Part shown: piece after piece, positions 18,598 to 27,220 of the stretch | Numbering within the stretch: position 1 is the first letter of the stretch | How the letters are laid out: each line of letters opens with the position of its first letter | Virus record (IMG/VR): IMGVR_UViG_3300007760_000743 | Location: 1-64,000 of that record | From: a virus | Reading direction: 5' to 3' (one strand) | Length of the DNA: 64,000 nt | Program-made: the position numbers and the translations under genes | Notes under the pieces: model-generated | Told to the model about the DNA's origin: nothing | Database searches by the model: none | Seen by the model: the letters and a program-made list of their open reading frames with translations, nothing else

Positions 18598-19914
18598 ATG
18601 GCGTTTGATAGTGTACAGGTCAGATTTAAAGATACAGGATTTTTTCCAAGTCCTTTTGCTAACACTAGGGTAGTACCTTTTGTTAAGAGTTATTTTGAAA
18701 TACTTAAGAGTGTAGTAGGGGAGATTAAGACAGAGTACTTCTGGTTTTTTTCTAGTTTCATTAATATGAAAACTATAGATATAGATTACATTCCAGAACA
18801 ACACGAAAAAAATCAAATACACGTATGGTACAACACGCACCCTAACGGTGGAACAAATAAAGAAGGTAATATTATGTTGATACCTACAAAAGAATTTAAA
18901 GAACAGATGTACAACATACAATATTTGCGAGATTTTCAAGACATTAATTATCATGCTCATGCTAATCTTTTTCAAAACATAATACCAAAAATTGCATTTA
19001 AATTAAGTGATCCAATTACCGCATACAATAACAGTGAAGAATACTATACATGGCTGTATAATAAAGAATTGGATCCTGACAAAGTGCCAAATTTTTACCC
19101 TAGCTTCTGGGAAGACGTTAAACTGTATTCTTGGGGTAACACAAAAGATATTATGTTGGTACCAAAGCAAGATAATTTAAAACAATTTTATGATGTAGAA
19201 AGAAGTGTACATTATGACTTAGACTATAATATAAATCCAATGGACATAGTTTTTATATCGTATGACGAACCTAGTGCTGAAAAACGATATAATAAATTAA
19301 AAGAAAAATTTCCTAGAGCTAAATGGAGCAAAGGTGTACAAGGACAGACACTTGCTTACATGGCCGCGGCACAGATGAGTAAAACAGAATATTTCTTTGC
19401 TGTGTTCCCAAAGAGCGAAATAGTAGATAGTTTTAAATTCGATTTTCAACCAGAGAGGTTAAGGAACCCTTGTCATTACATATTTGATTGTTATAATTCT
19501 GTGATAGATCTAACATATGGTTGGGGAGGCGTTATACTTTACAATAAAGATCTAGTAATGAAAACAACAAAGCCAGGTTTAGATTTTACATTGTCACAAG
19601 CACATCATTCAGTACCTATATTGTCTGCAATTAGTAACTGTAACGAAACACCATTGTTAGCTTATAGGTCATCATTTAGGGAAGTTATAAAATTATTACA
19701 AATGAAACCAACAGTGGAATCTAAATACAGACTTAAAAAATGGAGTACGTTGGGTAATGGTGAGAATGCTAAATGGATATATCAAGGTGCAGTTGATGGT
19801 CAGAAGCATTACAACAACTACAAAAATGATTACAATAAATTAATGTATTCTTATGATTATGAATGGATTAAAGAGCAGTTTAAGTCTTTGTACCCAGAGC
19901 AAACTTTGGATTAA
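18598..19914 (+). CDS. Glycosyltransferase-like protein, two-part
   Basis: I chose the ATG at 18598 because a GGTGGAG ribosome site precedes it; an in-frame ATG at 18583 lacks one. The N-terminal half (VWYNTHPNGG, then FFSSF) has no clear family. The second half repeats the pattern of the 8006-8905 protein (DIVFISYDEP, AYMAAAQMSKTEYFFAVF, YGWGGVILY) but without a clear DxD, so its catalytic state is doubtful. Its end overlaps the convergent epimerase gene by 35 bp. Confidence 0.55.
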   Translation: MAFDSVQVRFKDTGFFPSPFANTRVVPFVKSYFEILKSVVGEIKTEYFWFFSSFINMKTIDIDYIPEQHEKNQIHVWYNTHPNGGTNKEGNIMLIPTKEFKEQMYNIQYLRDFQDINYHAHANLFQNIIPKIAFKLSDPITAYNNSEEYYTWLYNKELDPDKVPNFYPSFWEDVKLYSWGNTKDIMLVPKQDNLKQFYDVERSVHYDLDYNINPMDIVFISYDEPSAEKRYNKLKEKFPRAKWSKGVQGQTLAYMAAAQMSKTEYFFAVFPKSEIVDSFKFDFQPERLRNPCHYIFDCYNSVIDLTYGWGGVILYNKDLVMKTTKPGLDFTLSQAHHSVPILSAISNCNETPLLAYRSSFREVIKLLQMKPTVESKYRLKKWSTLGNGENAKWIYQGAVDGQKHYNNYKNDYNKLMYSYDYEWIKEQFKSLYPEQTLD

Positions 19915-20881
19915 TATTTAAATTATTAAAATAAAAAGGTTGTTCTAAAAACCAATTAATATATTTTGGAATACCTTCTTCTATATCTATTGTTGGATTA
20001 AAATTAAACATAGTTTTTGCTTTATCACTGTTTAGTGTATCTCTGTTTGGATAGAATGAATCATGTGGTTTAGTAATAATATTTCCAGTACCTATTTTTG
20101 ATTTTATTATCTCTGCCGCGTCTATAATTTTTCTACCATTACCACGAGTACAATTAAATGTTTCGTTGAGTACTTCGTTTGTAGTAGCTAATGAAAAGTA
20201 TTTGGCAACATCCAGTACATTTGAGAAGTCTAATTTATTATCAGGTCCCTGCACAGTCATATCACCGGTCGTTAATACACTCTTTAACATTTGGCTGATG
20301 ACTCTGCATATAGTATCACGTGTGCCATAAAGTGCTGATGGTCTCATAATAATATAAGGTAAGCCATACTCTCTGTTCCATATCTTGCACATAGTTTCAC
20401 CTTGTTTTTTGTATGAGCCGTACAATGTATTTGGTTCTGGTATAACTTCTTCGTCTGGTATTTGATTATTAAACTCTCCATATACCATACTGCTTGAAGC
20501 ATAAACTATCTTTTGTACCTTATGTTTGACACATAGATCTAATATGTATGCAGTAGCAGTAATCATATTATTAGTTGCATCTAACACATTTCTTTTAACC
20601 ATTTTTGCATTTGGAAAAGTAGCAACATGAATAATTCTGTCTGGCTTAAAATCTTCAAATGTTTGTTCCATAAATTGAAAGTTTTCTATTTGTCCTATGT
20701 ATTCTTTATCTGTTTTTGTAATTTCTTTTCTTTGATTAAGCACAGGATAGTATTCCCAATCTGGAAACGTGTAATATTGATGATAACAATCTACAACTCC
20801 TATTGTGTGTCCTTCTGATTTTAATTGTTGACAAATATGGCTACCTATAAATCCATAGCCCCCTAATATTAGTATTCTCAT
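19880..20881 (-). CDS. NAD-dependent sugar epimerase/dehydratase (extended SDR)
   Basis: 333 aa from ATG at 20881, which overlaps the upstream stop as ATGA. MRILILGGYGFIGSH holds the GxxGxxG NAD site; YGSYKKQGE holds the catalytic Tyr-x-x-x-Lys; ASSSM supplies the Ser. This family epimerises or dehydrates nucleotide sugars. It is the last of a four-gene sugar cassette (aminotransferase, oxidoreductase, deacetylase, epimerase, in transcription order). The product sugar cannot be told from sequence. Confidence 0.8.
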   Translation of the reverse strand: MRILILGGYGFIGSHICQQLKSEGHTIGVVDCYHQYYTFPDWEYYPVLNQRKEITKTDKEYIGQIENFQFMEQTFEDFKPDRIIHVATFPNAKMVKRNVLDATNNMITATAYILDLCVKHKVQKIVYASSSMVYGEFNNQIPDEEVIPEPNTLYGSYKKQGETMCKIWNREYGLPYIIMRPSALYGTRDTICRVISQMLKSVLTTGDMTVQGPDNKLDFSNVLDVAKYFSLATTNEVLNETFNCTRGNGRKIIDAAEIIKSKIGTGNIITKPHDSFYPNRDTLNSDKAKTMFNFNPTIDIEEGIPKYINWFLEQPFYFNNLNINPKFALGTKT

Positions 20882-21519
20882 AGTGTTCTCCATTTGCATT
20901 CGAAAGCTTCAGCATATTTAGAGTCAGTCATCTGTCCTCTGTATGCCGCAAGTCCTTTTATATTGTGTAATAATGTATCAGAGAAATAACTGTCATAACA
21001 ACTAACTAACTCGATTTTTTTATCTATGTAATCAGATATGTCTATAAACACATTTGGGTTAAATTGTTGATTTTTATTACTGTATGGTCCGCCCTCCATC
21101 AACCAAAACTCTCCTTTCCATCTACGTAAAGAAGAATTAACAATGTGAAAAGTATTCACATGATCCTGATGATGGTCTCCTGGACTGTGTGTTATTATAA
21201 GATCATAGTTGTCATTATAAACAATGTCGTCCATTTTCTTAACAAACTTACTATTCCATTCTAGAACTGGCCTTCCATCGTTATCGGTAGGATTTTCAAG
21301 TATATTAAATTTAATTCCAAATAGTTCTTCAGACTTTTTGTATTCTGTCTGCATCTTTTCTCTGTCTCTCCAAGTACTTGGCTTTGGTGCGTTATCATCT
21401 CTACAAATAACAATGTCAATGTGAGAACCTTCTGCTTGATACTTTAATAATGTACCTGAGCAACCTAGTTCAACATCGTCTGGATGTGCACCTATGGCTA
21501 ATATTTTTTTGAAGGACAT
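20878..21519 (-). CDS. LmbE/PIG-L family deacetylase
   Basis: The ATG at 21519 is chosen for its AGGAGAGG ribosome site; the frame is open further upstream. 213 aa. GAHPDDVELG near residue 10 is the zinc-binding PHPDDxE motif of GlcNAc deacetylases, and GDHHQDHVNT provides the HxxDH part. These zinc enzymes remove N-acetyl groups from GlcNAc conjugates or sugar nucleotides. In this cassette it would free an amino group on the sugar, perhaps one added by the aminotransferase. Overlaps both neighbours. Confidence 0.8.
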   Translation of the reverse strand: MSFKKILAIGAHPDDVELGCSGTLLKYQAEGSHIDIVICRDDNAPKPSTWRDREKMQTEYKKSEELFGIKFNILENPTDNDGRPVLEWNSKFVKKMDDIVYNDNYDLIITHSPGDHHQDHVNTFHIVNSSLRRWKGEFWLMEGGPYSNKNQQFNPNVFIDISDYIDKKIELVSCYDSYFSDTLLHNIKGLAAYRGQMTDSKYAEAFECKWRTL

Positions 21520-22397
21520 ACAACCTCTCCTGTTTTTAAACTTTTCTCCATACACTCTACAATGTATGTAACTTTTTTAATATGTTCCATGCTTGAATCT
21601 GGTAATTTGTCTTTCTCGCAATAGTCTATAAATGCTGATATTTGTCTCTGCATAGGAGACGTAGATTCAGTAAATGTTTTGTCTAGATCCATATGTTGTA
21701 TCTGTCGACCATCTTCTATTGTTTGGCTAATCCATTTGCTTTTGTTCTCAGCATCATTCCAAATAAGTGTACCTTTGTCTGTTATAACAGAAATATCCCT
21801 AACTTTCTTATGGTAGTACCAACCCATTTGTAATTGTACAGTTACTTTGCCATACTTTAAATTACAAGTGACAAAGTCAGGTTGTGTTTGTTTTATAATG
21901 TGTATGCCTGTGCTATGTATCTCATCTGGCATAGTACCTAACAAGTTATCTAAAATGGCTATGTCGTGTGGTGCATAGTGTAATATTGGATTAATATCTT
22001 TTTGTAATCTTCCCCATGCCAATCTACGATGTTCAATGTGTAATATTTCTTTGTCAACAACTGTTTGTTTTAAAAAATCAAAGTGTTCATTATATAACAA
22101 TATGTGTCCTGCCATTAATTTTGCATTAGCAGTATAAGGTGCTATCTCGTTATATTCAGCCATGTTCATAAACGCAGGTTTTTCAACTAAACAATCAATA
22201 CCTCTTCTTAAAAATACTTTTGCAAGGGTTATATGTGTTTGTGCAGGAGTGGCAATTATTACACCATCAATTAAACTAGGAACAATTGCATCTATATTGT
22301 CATTTAAATCATATAGAGATACTTGTAGATTCATTTTTTTAATTGTATCTACAATTTTACTTCCCCAATATCCTGTACCTATTACTGCTAATCTCAT
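21498..22397 (-). CDS. Gfo/Idh/MocA family oxidoreductase
   Basis: 299 aa. The N-terminal MRLAVIGTGYWGSK gives the NAD(P)-binding Rossmann motif, and CLVEKPAFMN gives the diagnostic EKP motif of the family. In sugar pathways such enzymes oxidise nucleotide sugars at C3 before transamination, for example the WbpB type. The aminotransferase gene lies directly upstream with a 4 bp overlap, supporting oxidation-then-amination. Substrate inferred from context only. Confidence 0.8.
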   Translation of the reverse strand: MRLAVIGTGYWGSKIVDTIKKMNLQVSLYDLNDNIDAIVPSLIDGVIIATPAQTHITLAKVFLRRGIDCLVEKPAFMNMAEYNEIAPYTANAKLMAGHILLYNEHFDFLKQTVVDKEILHIEHRRLAWGRLQKDINPILHYAPHDIAILDNLLGTMPDEIHSTGIHIIKQTQPDFVTCNLKYGKVTVQLQMGWYYHKKVRDISVITDKGTLIWNDAENKSKWISQTIEDGRQIQHMDLDKTFTESTSPMQRQISAFIDYCEKDKLPDSSMEHIKKVTYIVECMEKSLKTGEVVCPSKKY

Positions 22398-23452
22398 GTT
22401 GCTTCTTTAATAGTTTTTATTATAGTTTTAACTTCGCTATCTGTCAAATATTGATGTACAGGAATTGCCAATGCATTACTGCTACAATATTCAGAATTTG
22501 GATAAGAATTTTCATCTTTGTATGTTTCTGTTTTGTGTAAAGGTGTTGGATAGTATCTTCTAGACTGTATTCCCTTGCCTAGTAAAGCCTTTTCGATGTT
22601 GTTAATTTTTTTATGTTTTATTATGTATTGATGATAGACGTGTAAACTGTTAATATTTTGGACTGGTATTTCCACAGACTTCCATAGGGTTCCATTGTAC
22701 AGTGTAGCATTTGCTCTACGTCTGGCATTGTGTTTGTCTAATTCTGGTAGTTTGTTAAGAAGCACTTCTGCTTGTATCGAATCCATTCTTGCATTCCATC
22801 CAACCATATGCATTTTAAATCTAGTAGACTGACCATGGTTTCTCAATTGCCTGATTGTTTTTAAATATTTTTCATTGCCTGTGACAGCACCCGCATCTCC
22901 CCAACAACTTAAATTTTTTGTAGGATAGAAACTAAAACAAGTTAAGTCAGCAACACTACCCACTCTTTTGCTTTTATAAAAAGCACCTGTGCTTTGTGCA
23001 GAATCTTGTATAACTGGAACATTAAACTTTTTTAATTCGTCTATATCGCATACATTTCCATAAAGATCTACACCAATGATTGCTTTAGTTTTATTGTTTA
23101 TTTTTTTAGCGACTTCCTTTGGATCTATACACATATCATTAAGACTTATGTCAGCAAATACTGGTGTGGCGCCTACTTGTTTTATAACCTCAACTGTACT
23201 GACCCAAGTGTATGGTACAGTAATAACTTCGTCTCCTGGTCCAATACCTAAGGCTAGAAGTGATAAGTGTAGTGCAGATGTGCATGAACTTACTGCAACA
23301 CAATGATTTGTGCCACAGTATTGAGCAAACTGCTTTTCAAATTCTTTTACAGCAGGCCCGTTGATAAAACTTTTAGACTTCCATGTTTCGGCAAATGCCT
23401 TAGATGGATTTTTTAGCTTTCTTTCGTAGCCAAAACCAGATAGTGCTATCAT
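22394..23452 (-). CDS. DegT/DnrJ/EryC1/StrS aminotransferase
   Basis: 352 aa. PLP enzyme of the sugar-aminotransferase family: SCTSALHLSLLAL phosphate-binding loop, DSAQS (residues 150-154) contacting the cofactor, and Lys179 in FYPTKN as the Schiff-base Lys. It converts keto-sugar nucleotides to amino sugars with Glu as donor. It is the first gene of the sugar cassette in transcription order and begins where the small gene at 23452-23796 ends. Confidence 0.85.
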   Translation of the reverse strand: MIALSGFGYERKLKNPSKAFAETWKSKSFINGPAVKEFEKQFAQYCGTNHCVAVSSCTSALHLSLLALGIGPGDEVITVPYTWVSTVEVIKQVGATPVFADISLNDMCIDPKEVAKKINNKTKAIIGVDLYGNVCDIDELKKFNVPVIQDSAQSTGAFYKSKRVGSVADLTCFSFYPTKNLSCWGDAGAVTGNEKYLKTIRQLRNHGQSTRFKMHMVGWNARMDSIQAEVLLNKLPELDKHNARRRANATLYNGTLWKSVEIPVQNINSLHVYHQYIIKHKKINNIEKALLGKGIQSRRYYPTPLHKTETYKDENSYPNSEYCSSNALAIPVHQYLTDSEVKTIIKTIKEAT

Positions 23453-23796
23453 TATTTCTTAAAAGTTTTTGCTAATATTGTATTTGTTCGTGATTCCATA
23501 TCACGTTTTAGTGCAGGAATATCAAATTTCAAATCTACATTTTTAATTTTAAAGTAATTTGCTTCAATTGTTTTTTTAAGAAAACGTGCTATAGAATCTT
23601 GACTTTTAATTTTTAATTCTTTTTTAATATCATAATGTATCGTTATATGATTTTTAAGATTAATATTGCAGTAAAGTAGATATTTGACGGGCATATTCTT
23701 GAAGTGTAATCCTTCAAGAATCTCGGGCCATTCCTTAACAAAATCTTTTGTTAATTGTACCCAACTACTATTTTTTGGCGGTAGTTTTTTTGGCAT
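23452..23796 (-). CDS. Hypothetical protein, 114 aa, basic
   Basis: Lys-rich. One Cys in YLLYCNINLK; the middle (HITIHYDIKKELKIKSQD) could form beta strands. It begins inside the end of the 23768-24316 gene (29 bp overlap) and ends on the start of the aminotransferase. No recognised family. The position beside conserved phage genes, rather than sugar enzymes, suggests it belongs to the phage core. Confidence 0.5.
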   Translation of the reverse strand: MPKKLPPKNSSWVQLTKDFVKEWPEILEGLHFKNMPVKYLLYCNINLKNHITIHYDIKKELKIKSQDSIARFLKKTIEANYFKIKNVDLKFDIPALKRDMESRTNTILAKTFKK

Positions 23797-24316
23797 CTGC
23801 TTTTTTAGTAGTAGCCGCTTCAGCCGTAACTGGTGTTTCGTCTTTGACTGCTAATTCAGATACTTTAACACCTAGATCTCTTGCCATTTGTTCGTTTAAT
23901 TTGTTTAGTGCAATTCTACCTTCTACAGTATTTCCAAAAGTAACTATAATCTCTTTAGTTGTAAACTTTTTAATATAGTTGTCATTATGTAATACGGCCA
24001 ACATATTAGTTCCATCTGGAAATGTTTGTCTGCCTAAAAATTCACCTAGTTCTTTTGCGTCTTGCCCACCATCTGATTCTACTGCTCTCATTAGTGCATT
24101 GTGGTATAGGTCAGGTAAAAATTTTGTACCTACTATCAAACAGTTATTTGGTTCACCTGGTACAGTTCTATAAACAATTACTACCTTTGCCTTACTTTCA
24201 TCCGCAAGTTCTCCAATATGTTTGAAGTGTCTTCTCGGACCTGTTTGTCCTTCTCCAGGTTTACCTGTTCCACTATCCATTGGCATAGCCTGGTTGTTTA
24301 CATTTACTAGTGGCAT
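23768..24316 (-). CDS. Conserved phage hypothetical protein with Lys/Ala tail
   Basis: 182 aa. A globular part (GELADESKAKVVIVYRTVPGEPNNCLIVGTKF, then EGRIALNKLNEQMARDLG) is followed by a low-complexity Ala/Thr/Lys tail (residues about 160-182). An AGGAGG ribosome site precedes the ATG. The tail resembles flexible nucleic-acid-binding or virion tails. The compact gene pair with 24318-24626 looks like a phage-core operon; function unknown. Confidence 0.65.
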   Translation of the reverse strand: MPLVNVNNQAMPMDSGTGKPGEGQTGPRRHFKHIGELADESKAKVVIVYRTVPGEPNNCLIVGTKFLPDLYHNALMRAVESDGGQDAKELGEFLGRQTFPDGTNMLAVLHNDNYIKKFTTKEIIVTFGNTVEGRIALNKLNEQMARDLGVKVSELAVKDETPVTAEAATTKKADAKKTTAKK

Positions 24317-24317
24317 A

Positions 24318-24626
24318 TTATTTTCCTCCTGTGCCTGTTGTTGTAGGTTCTGCTTCTTTCGCAGGTTCAGGTGGTGCCACTTTGGCTAAGAACGCCTGAA
24401 GTTTGTTATATAAAAATCCTACACCTGCCATTTCTCCAGCCTTGAATGCACCTCTTGTAGATGCTACATCAAGTATTGATGAAAGATTTTTTAAGTCGCC
24501 AATTGATAAAGCATTAGGATCTGGTTGTGGTCCACCTGCTGGTGCCGAATTAGCTGTAGCCGTTTCTGTTGGTGCCTTTGTAGTGGCAGTTGTTGGCTTT
24601 TTTAAAGTTCTCTTTTTTGTTGCCAT
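24318..24626 (-). CDS. Conserved phage hypothetical protein, Ala/Pro/Thr-rich
   Basis: 102 aa. Low-complexity ends rich in Lys/Thr and Pro/Glu/Thr surround a helical core (LSIGDLKNLSSILDVASTRGAF, then EMAGVGFLYNKLQAFL). An AGGAGA ribosome site and a sigma70-type promoter precede it. First gene of a transcript that likely continues into 23768-24316. No family recognised. Confidence 0.65.
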   Translation of the reverse strand: MATKKRTLKKPTTATTKAPTETATANSAPAGGPQPDPNALSIGDLKNLSSILDVASTRGAFKAGEMAGVGFLYNKLQAFLAKVAPPEPAKEAEPTTTGTGGK

Positions 24627-24668
24627 TTTTGTATTTCTCCTAATTGCAATTAGTTATTTAATATACAT

Positions 24669-24697
24669 ATATTATACTAAAATTAATTATCAAATGC
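24669..24697 (-). promoter_or_regulatory. Sigma70-type promoter: TTGCAT, 17 bp, TATAAT
   Basis: On the minus strand the -35 TTGCAT is at 24697-24692 and the -10 TATAAT at 24674-24669 with a 17 bp spacer. The predicted start lies about 35 nt before the ATG at 24626, leaving a short leader with an AGGAGA ribosome site, so this one is leadered. It occupies the intergenic region. Confidence 0.75.
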
Positions 24698-24702
24698 AAT
24701 AG

Positions 24703-24987
24703 TTATTTTTGATTGTTTTGAGCTAGACCGCTTAACGCAAATAGAGTAAGATCACCTGGGTTTTCAAATCCAAAAACAGTAACAGGTTTAGTTTTGTCGT
24801 TGTATGTTATTATATCATTGGTAATTGAATATCTACCTGAACAATGTTCATAAATCCATGTTCGTATGTTCTCAACATCGTATTCAGTTGCTTTTATTAC
24901 AGTATTAACAAAATGTGGTGGTAATATATGTAATTCTCTTTGGTAAAAGTTTTTTGGATTAATCTTTAACATTTTTGCTCTCATCAT
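24703..24987 (-). CDS. Hypothetical protein, 94 aa
   Basis: No family recognised. The sequence alternates helix and strand (FVNTVIKATEYDVENIRTWIYEHC, then VTVFGFENPGDLTLFALSGL). A later start at 24972 (MLKINP) is also possible and would reduce the overlap with the previous gene from 29 to 14 bp. It is followed by the 24.67 kb promoter, so it ends a transcript. Confidence 0.6.
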   Translation of the reverse strand: MMRAKMLKINPKNFYQRELHILPPHFVNTVIKATEYDVENIRTWIYEHCSGRYSITNDIITYNDKTKPVTVFGFENPGDLTLFALSGLAQNNQK

Positions 24988-25204
24988 TAATCATTTTTCT
25001 TAGGTGTGCATGTTTTTTCATAGAATTATAAATTCTTACAACTCCTCTAGCGGCATGTTGTCTTAACACCATAGGAAAGAATGCATGGATAACAGAACTA
25101 AAAACGATTATTGTTAATAGATAAGCATTGTATAATGAATGAGTAAAATGTTTTTGATAATTCATTTTACTATTTTCTAAATGTTCTTTGGCTGTTTTAA
25201 TCAT
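24959..25204 (-). CDS. Small membrane-associated phage protein, DUF6356-like
   Basis: I place the start at 25204, where AATAAATA lies five bases upstream, rather than at an in-frame codon at 25264. 81 aa. MNYQKHFTHSLYNAYL is followed by a hydrophobic segment (TIIVFSSVIHAFFPMVL) with the HAxFP signature I associate with DUF6356 membrane proteins. The C-terminus is charged and likely cytoplasmic. One membrane span; function unknown. Confidence 0.6.
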   Translation of the reverse strand: MIKTAKEHLENSKMNYQKHFTHSLYNAYLLTIIVFSSVIHAFFPMVLRQHAARGVVRIYNSMKKHAHLRKMINDESKNVKD

Positions 25205-25209
25205 GCAAA

Positions 25210-25217
25210 TATTTATT
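25210..25217 (-). promoter_or_regulatory. Late-type promoter AATAAATA, 5 nt before ATG
   Basis: On the minus strand AATAAATA is followed by five bases and the ATG at 25204. The T4 late promoter box sits at about -13 to -6, so transcription would begin at the start codon. This spacing recurs at several genes in the window. Confidence 0.55.
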
Positions 25218-25256
25218 TGTGCATATAAGCCTGGGGTTATAGTTTGGTAAAGCATA

Positions 25257-26492
25257 TTAGTCATTGTATTGTACAGTCATTCCAAATGGTGCTTCTATTC
25301 CTCTTTCGTATGGGTTATTAATTAAAAATATTGTATCACAATAAGTTTCATCTCCCCAACTATTAAATGGCCAACCATCTGTAAACATTATAAATTTTTT
25401 AGGTTCTATACCTTCTCTTTTCATATAATCCCAATTACATTCAAACTCTGTACCACCACCTGAACCTAATTTATAATCTAATAATTCATCTGCATTATCT
25501 GGTGTAAACACTTTTGGATTAAAAACTTCTGTGTCAAAAGTCCAAAGATGTATTCTAAAATCTTTGTATTGATCCATTATGTTTTTTACTTCTGTCAAAA
25601 ATTCTTTACATTGTTCATTGCTTATCGAACCAGAAGCATCAAGAGCCAAACATATATCAATCATTTCGTCATTGTTTTGTCCTGGTAGTATAGCAGATGT
25701 GTGCCATGATTTTCTACTAGGTCTCATCCAGGTATAATCTGATTTAATTGTACTCATAATTTGTTGTTGAAGTATTTCTCTCCAATCCATTTTTGGTTCT
25801 GTTAAGTCAGCAACTAATCTTTGTAAAGCCCCCGGTAAGTTACCTGCACCTGTAGATTGTGCGGCACTCACCATTGCTTCTTTTACTTCGTCTCTGATTT
25901 TTTTTAATTCTTCTTTAGAATAAACTGGTTGTTTTCCTTTTCCGTTTTTATCTTTTCCTTTTCCACCTGATCCTGGCTCTTTGCCCCAATCAACGTGTTC
26001 GTCCATAAGTTTACCTAATTTGTCTAACATCTTCTTACCATTCTTTTTGGCTTGTTTATAGATGTCATCATATATTCTTTCTGCTGGCCAATCCTTGTAT
26101 TTTTCATCTTGGAAGCCTTTGTTCTCACCTTTTTTACCCTTTGGCATTTCTCCAATTTTTCCGTCAACAAGTATTTGGTTAACGGCATAGTCTGCCGCTA
26201 TGTTCCAAAGTTGTGGATCTCTATTTCCAATTCTAACTAACATATGTTCAAATACATTATGTAGAACTTCATGACCAAATAAGAACTCTGCTTCTTTTGG
26301 TGTAAGTGAATCTATAAATTTTGTATTGTAATAAAAGTATCTACCATCTGTACCAGCAGTAGGACACCAATCATCTGCATTCACAAGTTTCAATCTAGTA
26401 GCAAGGTTGCCAAAGAAAGGGTGTTTCAATAGTAAGGCAATCCTCGCTGTCACTAGTTTGTCTATGATTTTTTGATTATGGTAGTCTGACAT
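25257..26492 (-). CDS. VWA-like metallopeptidase (DUF2201 type), partner of MoxR ATPase
   Basis: 411 aa. HEVLHNVFEH at about residues 70-79 is a zinc HExxH plus third ligand; the middle is a charged, Lys-rich linker; the C-terminal ~140 residues are a von Willebrand A fold with DASGS (MIDAS) and FTDG. This peptidase-plus-VWA layout is the known partner of MoxR/AAA_5 ATPases and is thought to act as an ATPase-driven remodelling pair. The ATPase gene is two genes upstream, separated by an inserted gene. Confidence 0.75.
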   Translation of the reverse strand: MSDYHNQKIIDKLVTARIALLLKHPFFGNLATRLKLVNADDWCPTAGTDGRYFYYNTKFIDSLTPKEAEFLFGHEVLHNVFEHMLVRIGNRDPQLWNIAADYAVNQILVDGKIGEMPKGKKGENKGFQDEKYKDWPAERIYDDIYKQAKKNGKKMLDKLGKLMDEHVDWGKEPGSGGKGKDKNGKGKQPVYSKEELKKIRDEVKEAMVSAAQSTGAGNLPGALQRLVADLTEPKMDWREILQQQIMSTIKSDYTWMRPSRKSWHTSAILPGQNNDEMIDICLALDASGSISNEQCKEFLTEVKNIMDQYKDFRIHLWTFDTEVFNPKVFTPDNADELLDYKLGSGGGTEFECNWDYMKREGIEPKKFIMFTDGWPFNSWGDETYCDTIFLINNPYERGIEAPFGMTVQYND

Positions 26493-26507
26493 TATTTAGA
26501 CTCCATA
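26489..26507. repeat. 19 bp direct repeat, copy 1 (other copy 27202-27220)
   Basis: ACATTATTTAGACTCCATA occurs identically at the two ends of the 26492-27205 gene. On the minus strand each copy encodes Met-Glu-Ser-Lys-stop and the ATG of the next gene, so both flanking junctions have identical ends. Confidence 0.9.
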
Positions 26508-27205
26508 CTAGTTAAATTTTTTCTAATTGTTGGATGTTGGTTACTTAACCAAAATTCTATAAAATCAAAACTAATTAATTTGCACGGTAGATTTAAATAT
26601 TTTATTAATCTTGTATAAACGTTCTCAAATTTTTTTTTATTTAATAACTCATGAAATTTTATTTCAAATAATCTTTCATCTTGTAAATTAGTTTTAAATT
26701 TTTCAAATGAGACTTGTTTTATTATATCATCATCAAATGATAGGTTTTTAGATAGGTTTTTAAACATACTCAGCCATTTAATAATCTCTGCTTCATTTTT
26801 ATTTTTTGGTAGTATTCTTATTATTTTTGCTTTTTTAAAAAAAGATAATATGTTTTCAACAACGCAATCTCTCCAATTATGATTAGAAAATAGAACCATA
26901 TCTAACATATTATATGATAATGTATTTTTTCCAATTTCGTTATTAATGTCATGGATTAGTTGTTTATTAAAGATAATAGTACCTTCAACTTCTAATCCAG
27001 CAGTTTTTCCATCAGTAGGAGAAAACATAACTTTTCCTCGATCACTTATTCCAAAAAATGAAGAACCTGTTTCTAAATAATGATAATTAATTATTGTTGC
27101 AAGTAAATCTCCTCCTGCACCCGGAGGATATACTATCCAAATACATTCATCATTATTTGAAAAATTTTTACTTTTTTTATAATCTATTGGTCCTCGGTAA
27201 TACAT
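26492..27205 (-). CDS. Inserted protein, P-loop/sulfotransferase-like (tentative)
   Basis: 237 aa. The start IWIVYPPGAGGDLLATIINYH resembles the N-terminal nucleotide-binding strand-loop-helix of sulfotransferase-like P-loop proteins and matches the pattern Y-x-x-G-x-x-G-x-L-L of the pair at 33270-35116. The rest is Lys/Asn/Phe-rich and AT-rich, unlike the flanking ATPase and VWA genes. It ends in MESK like the ATPase gene and is bounded by a 19 bp repeat, which suggests insertion between two partner genes. The activity call is weak. Confidence 0.45.
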   Translation of the reverse strand: MYYRGPIDYKKSKNFSNNDECIWIVYPPGAGGDLLATIINYHYLETGSSFFGISDRGKVMFSPTDGKTAGLEVEGTIIFNKQLIHDINNEIGKNTLSYNMLDMVLFSNHNWRDCVVENILSFFKKAKIIRILPKNKNEAEIIKWLSMFKNLSKNLSFDDDIIKQVSFEKFKTNLQDERLFEIKFHELLNKKKFENVYTRLIKYLNLPCKLISFDFIEFWLSNQHPTIRKNLTSMESK

Positions 27206-27220
27206 TATTTAGACTCCATA
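27202..27220. repeat. 19 bp direct repeat, copy 2 (other copy 26489-26507)
   Basis: Second copy of the junction repeat, covering the end of the MoxR ATPase gene and the start of the inserted gene on the minus strand. Confidence 0.9.

Noticed and set aside
26484-26500. CTAAATA in the 19 bp repeat as a late promoter
   Set aside because: The box overlaps the ATG itself (CTAAATAATG), leaving no room for a transcript start before it; more likely the stop-start overlap.
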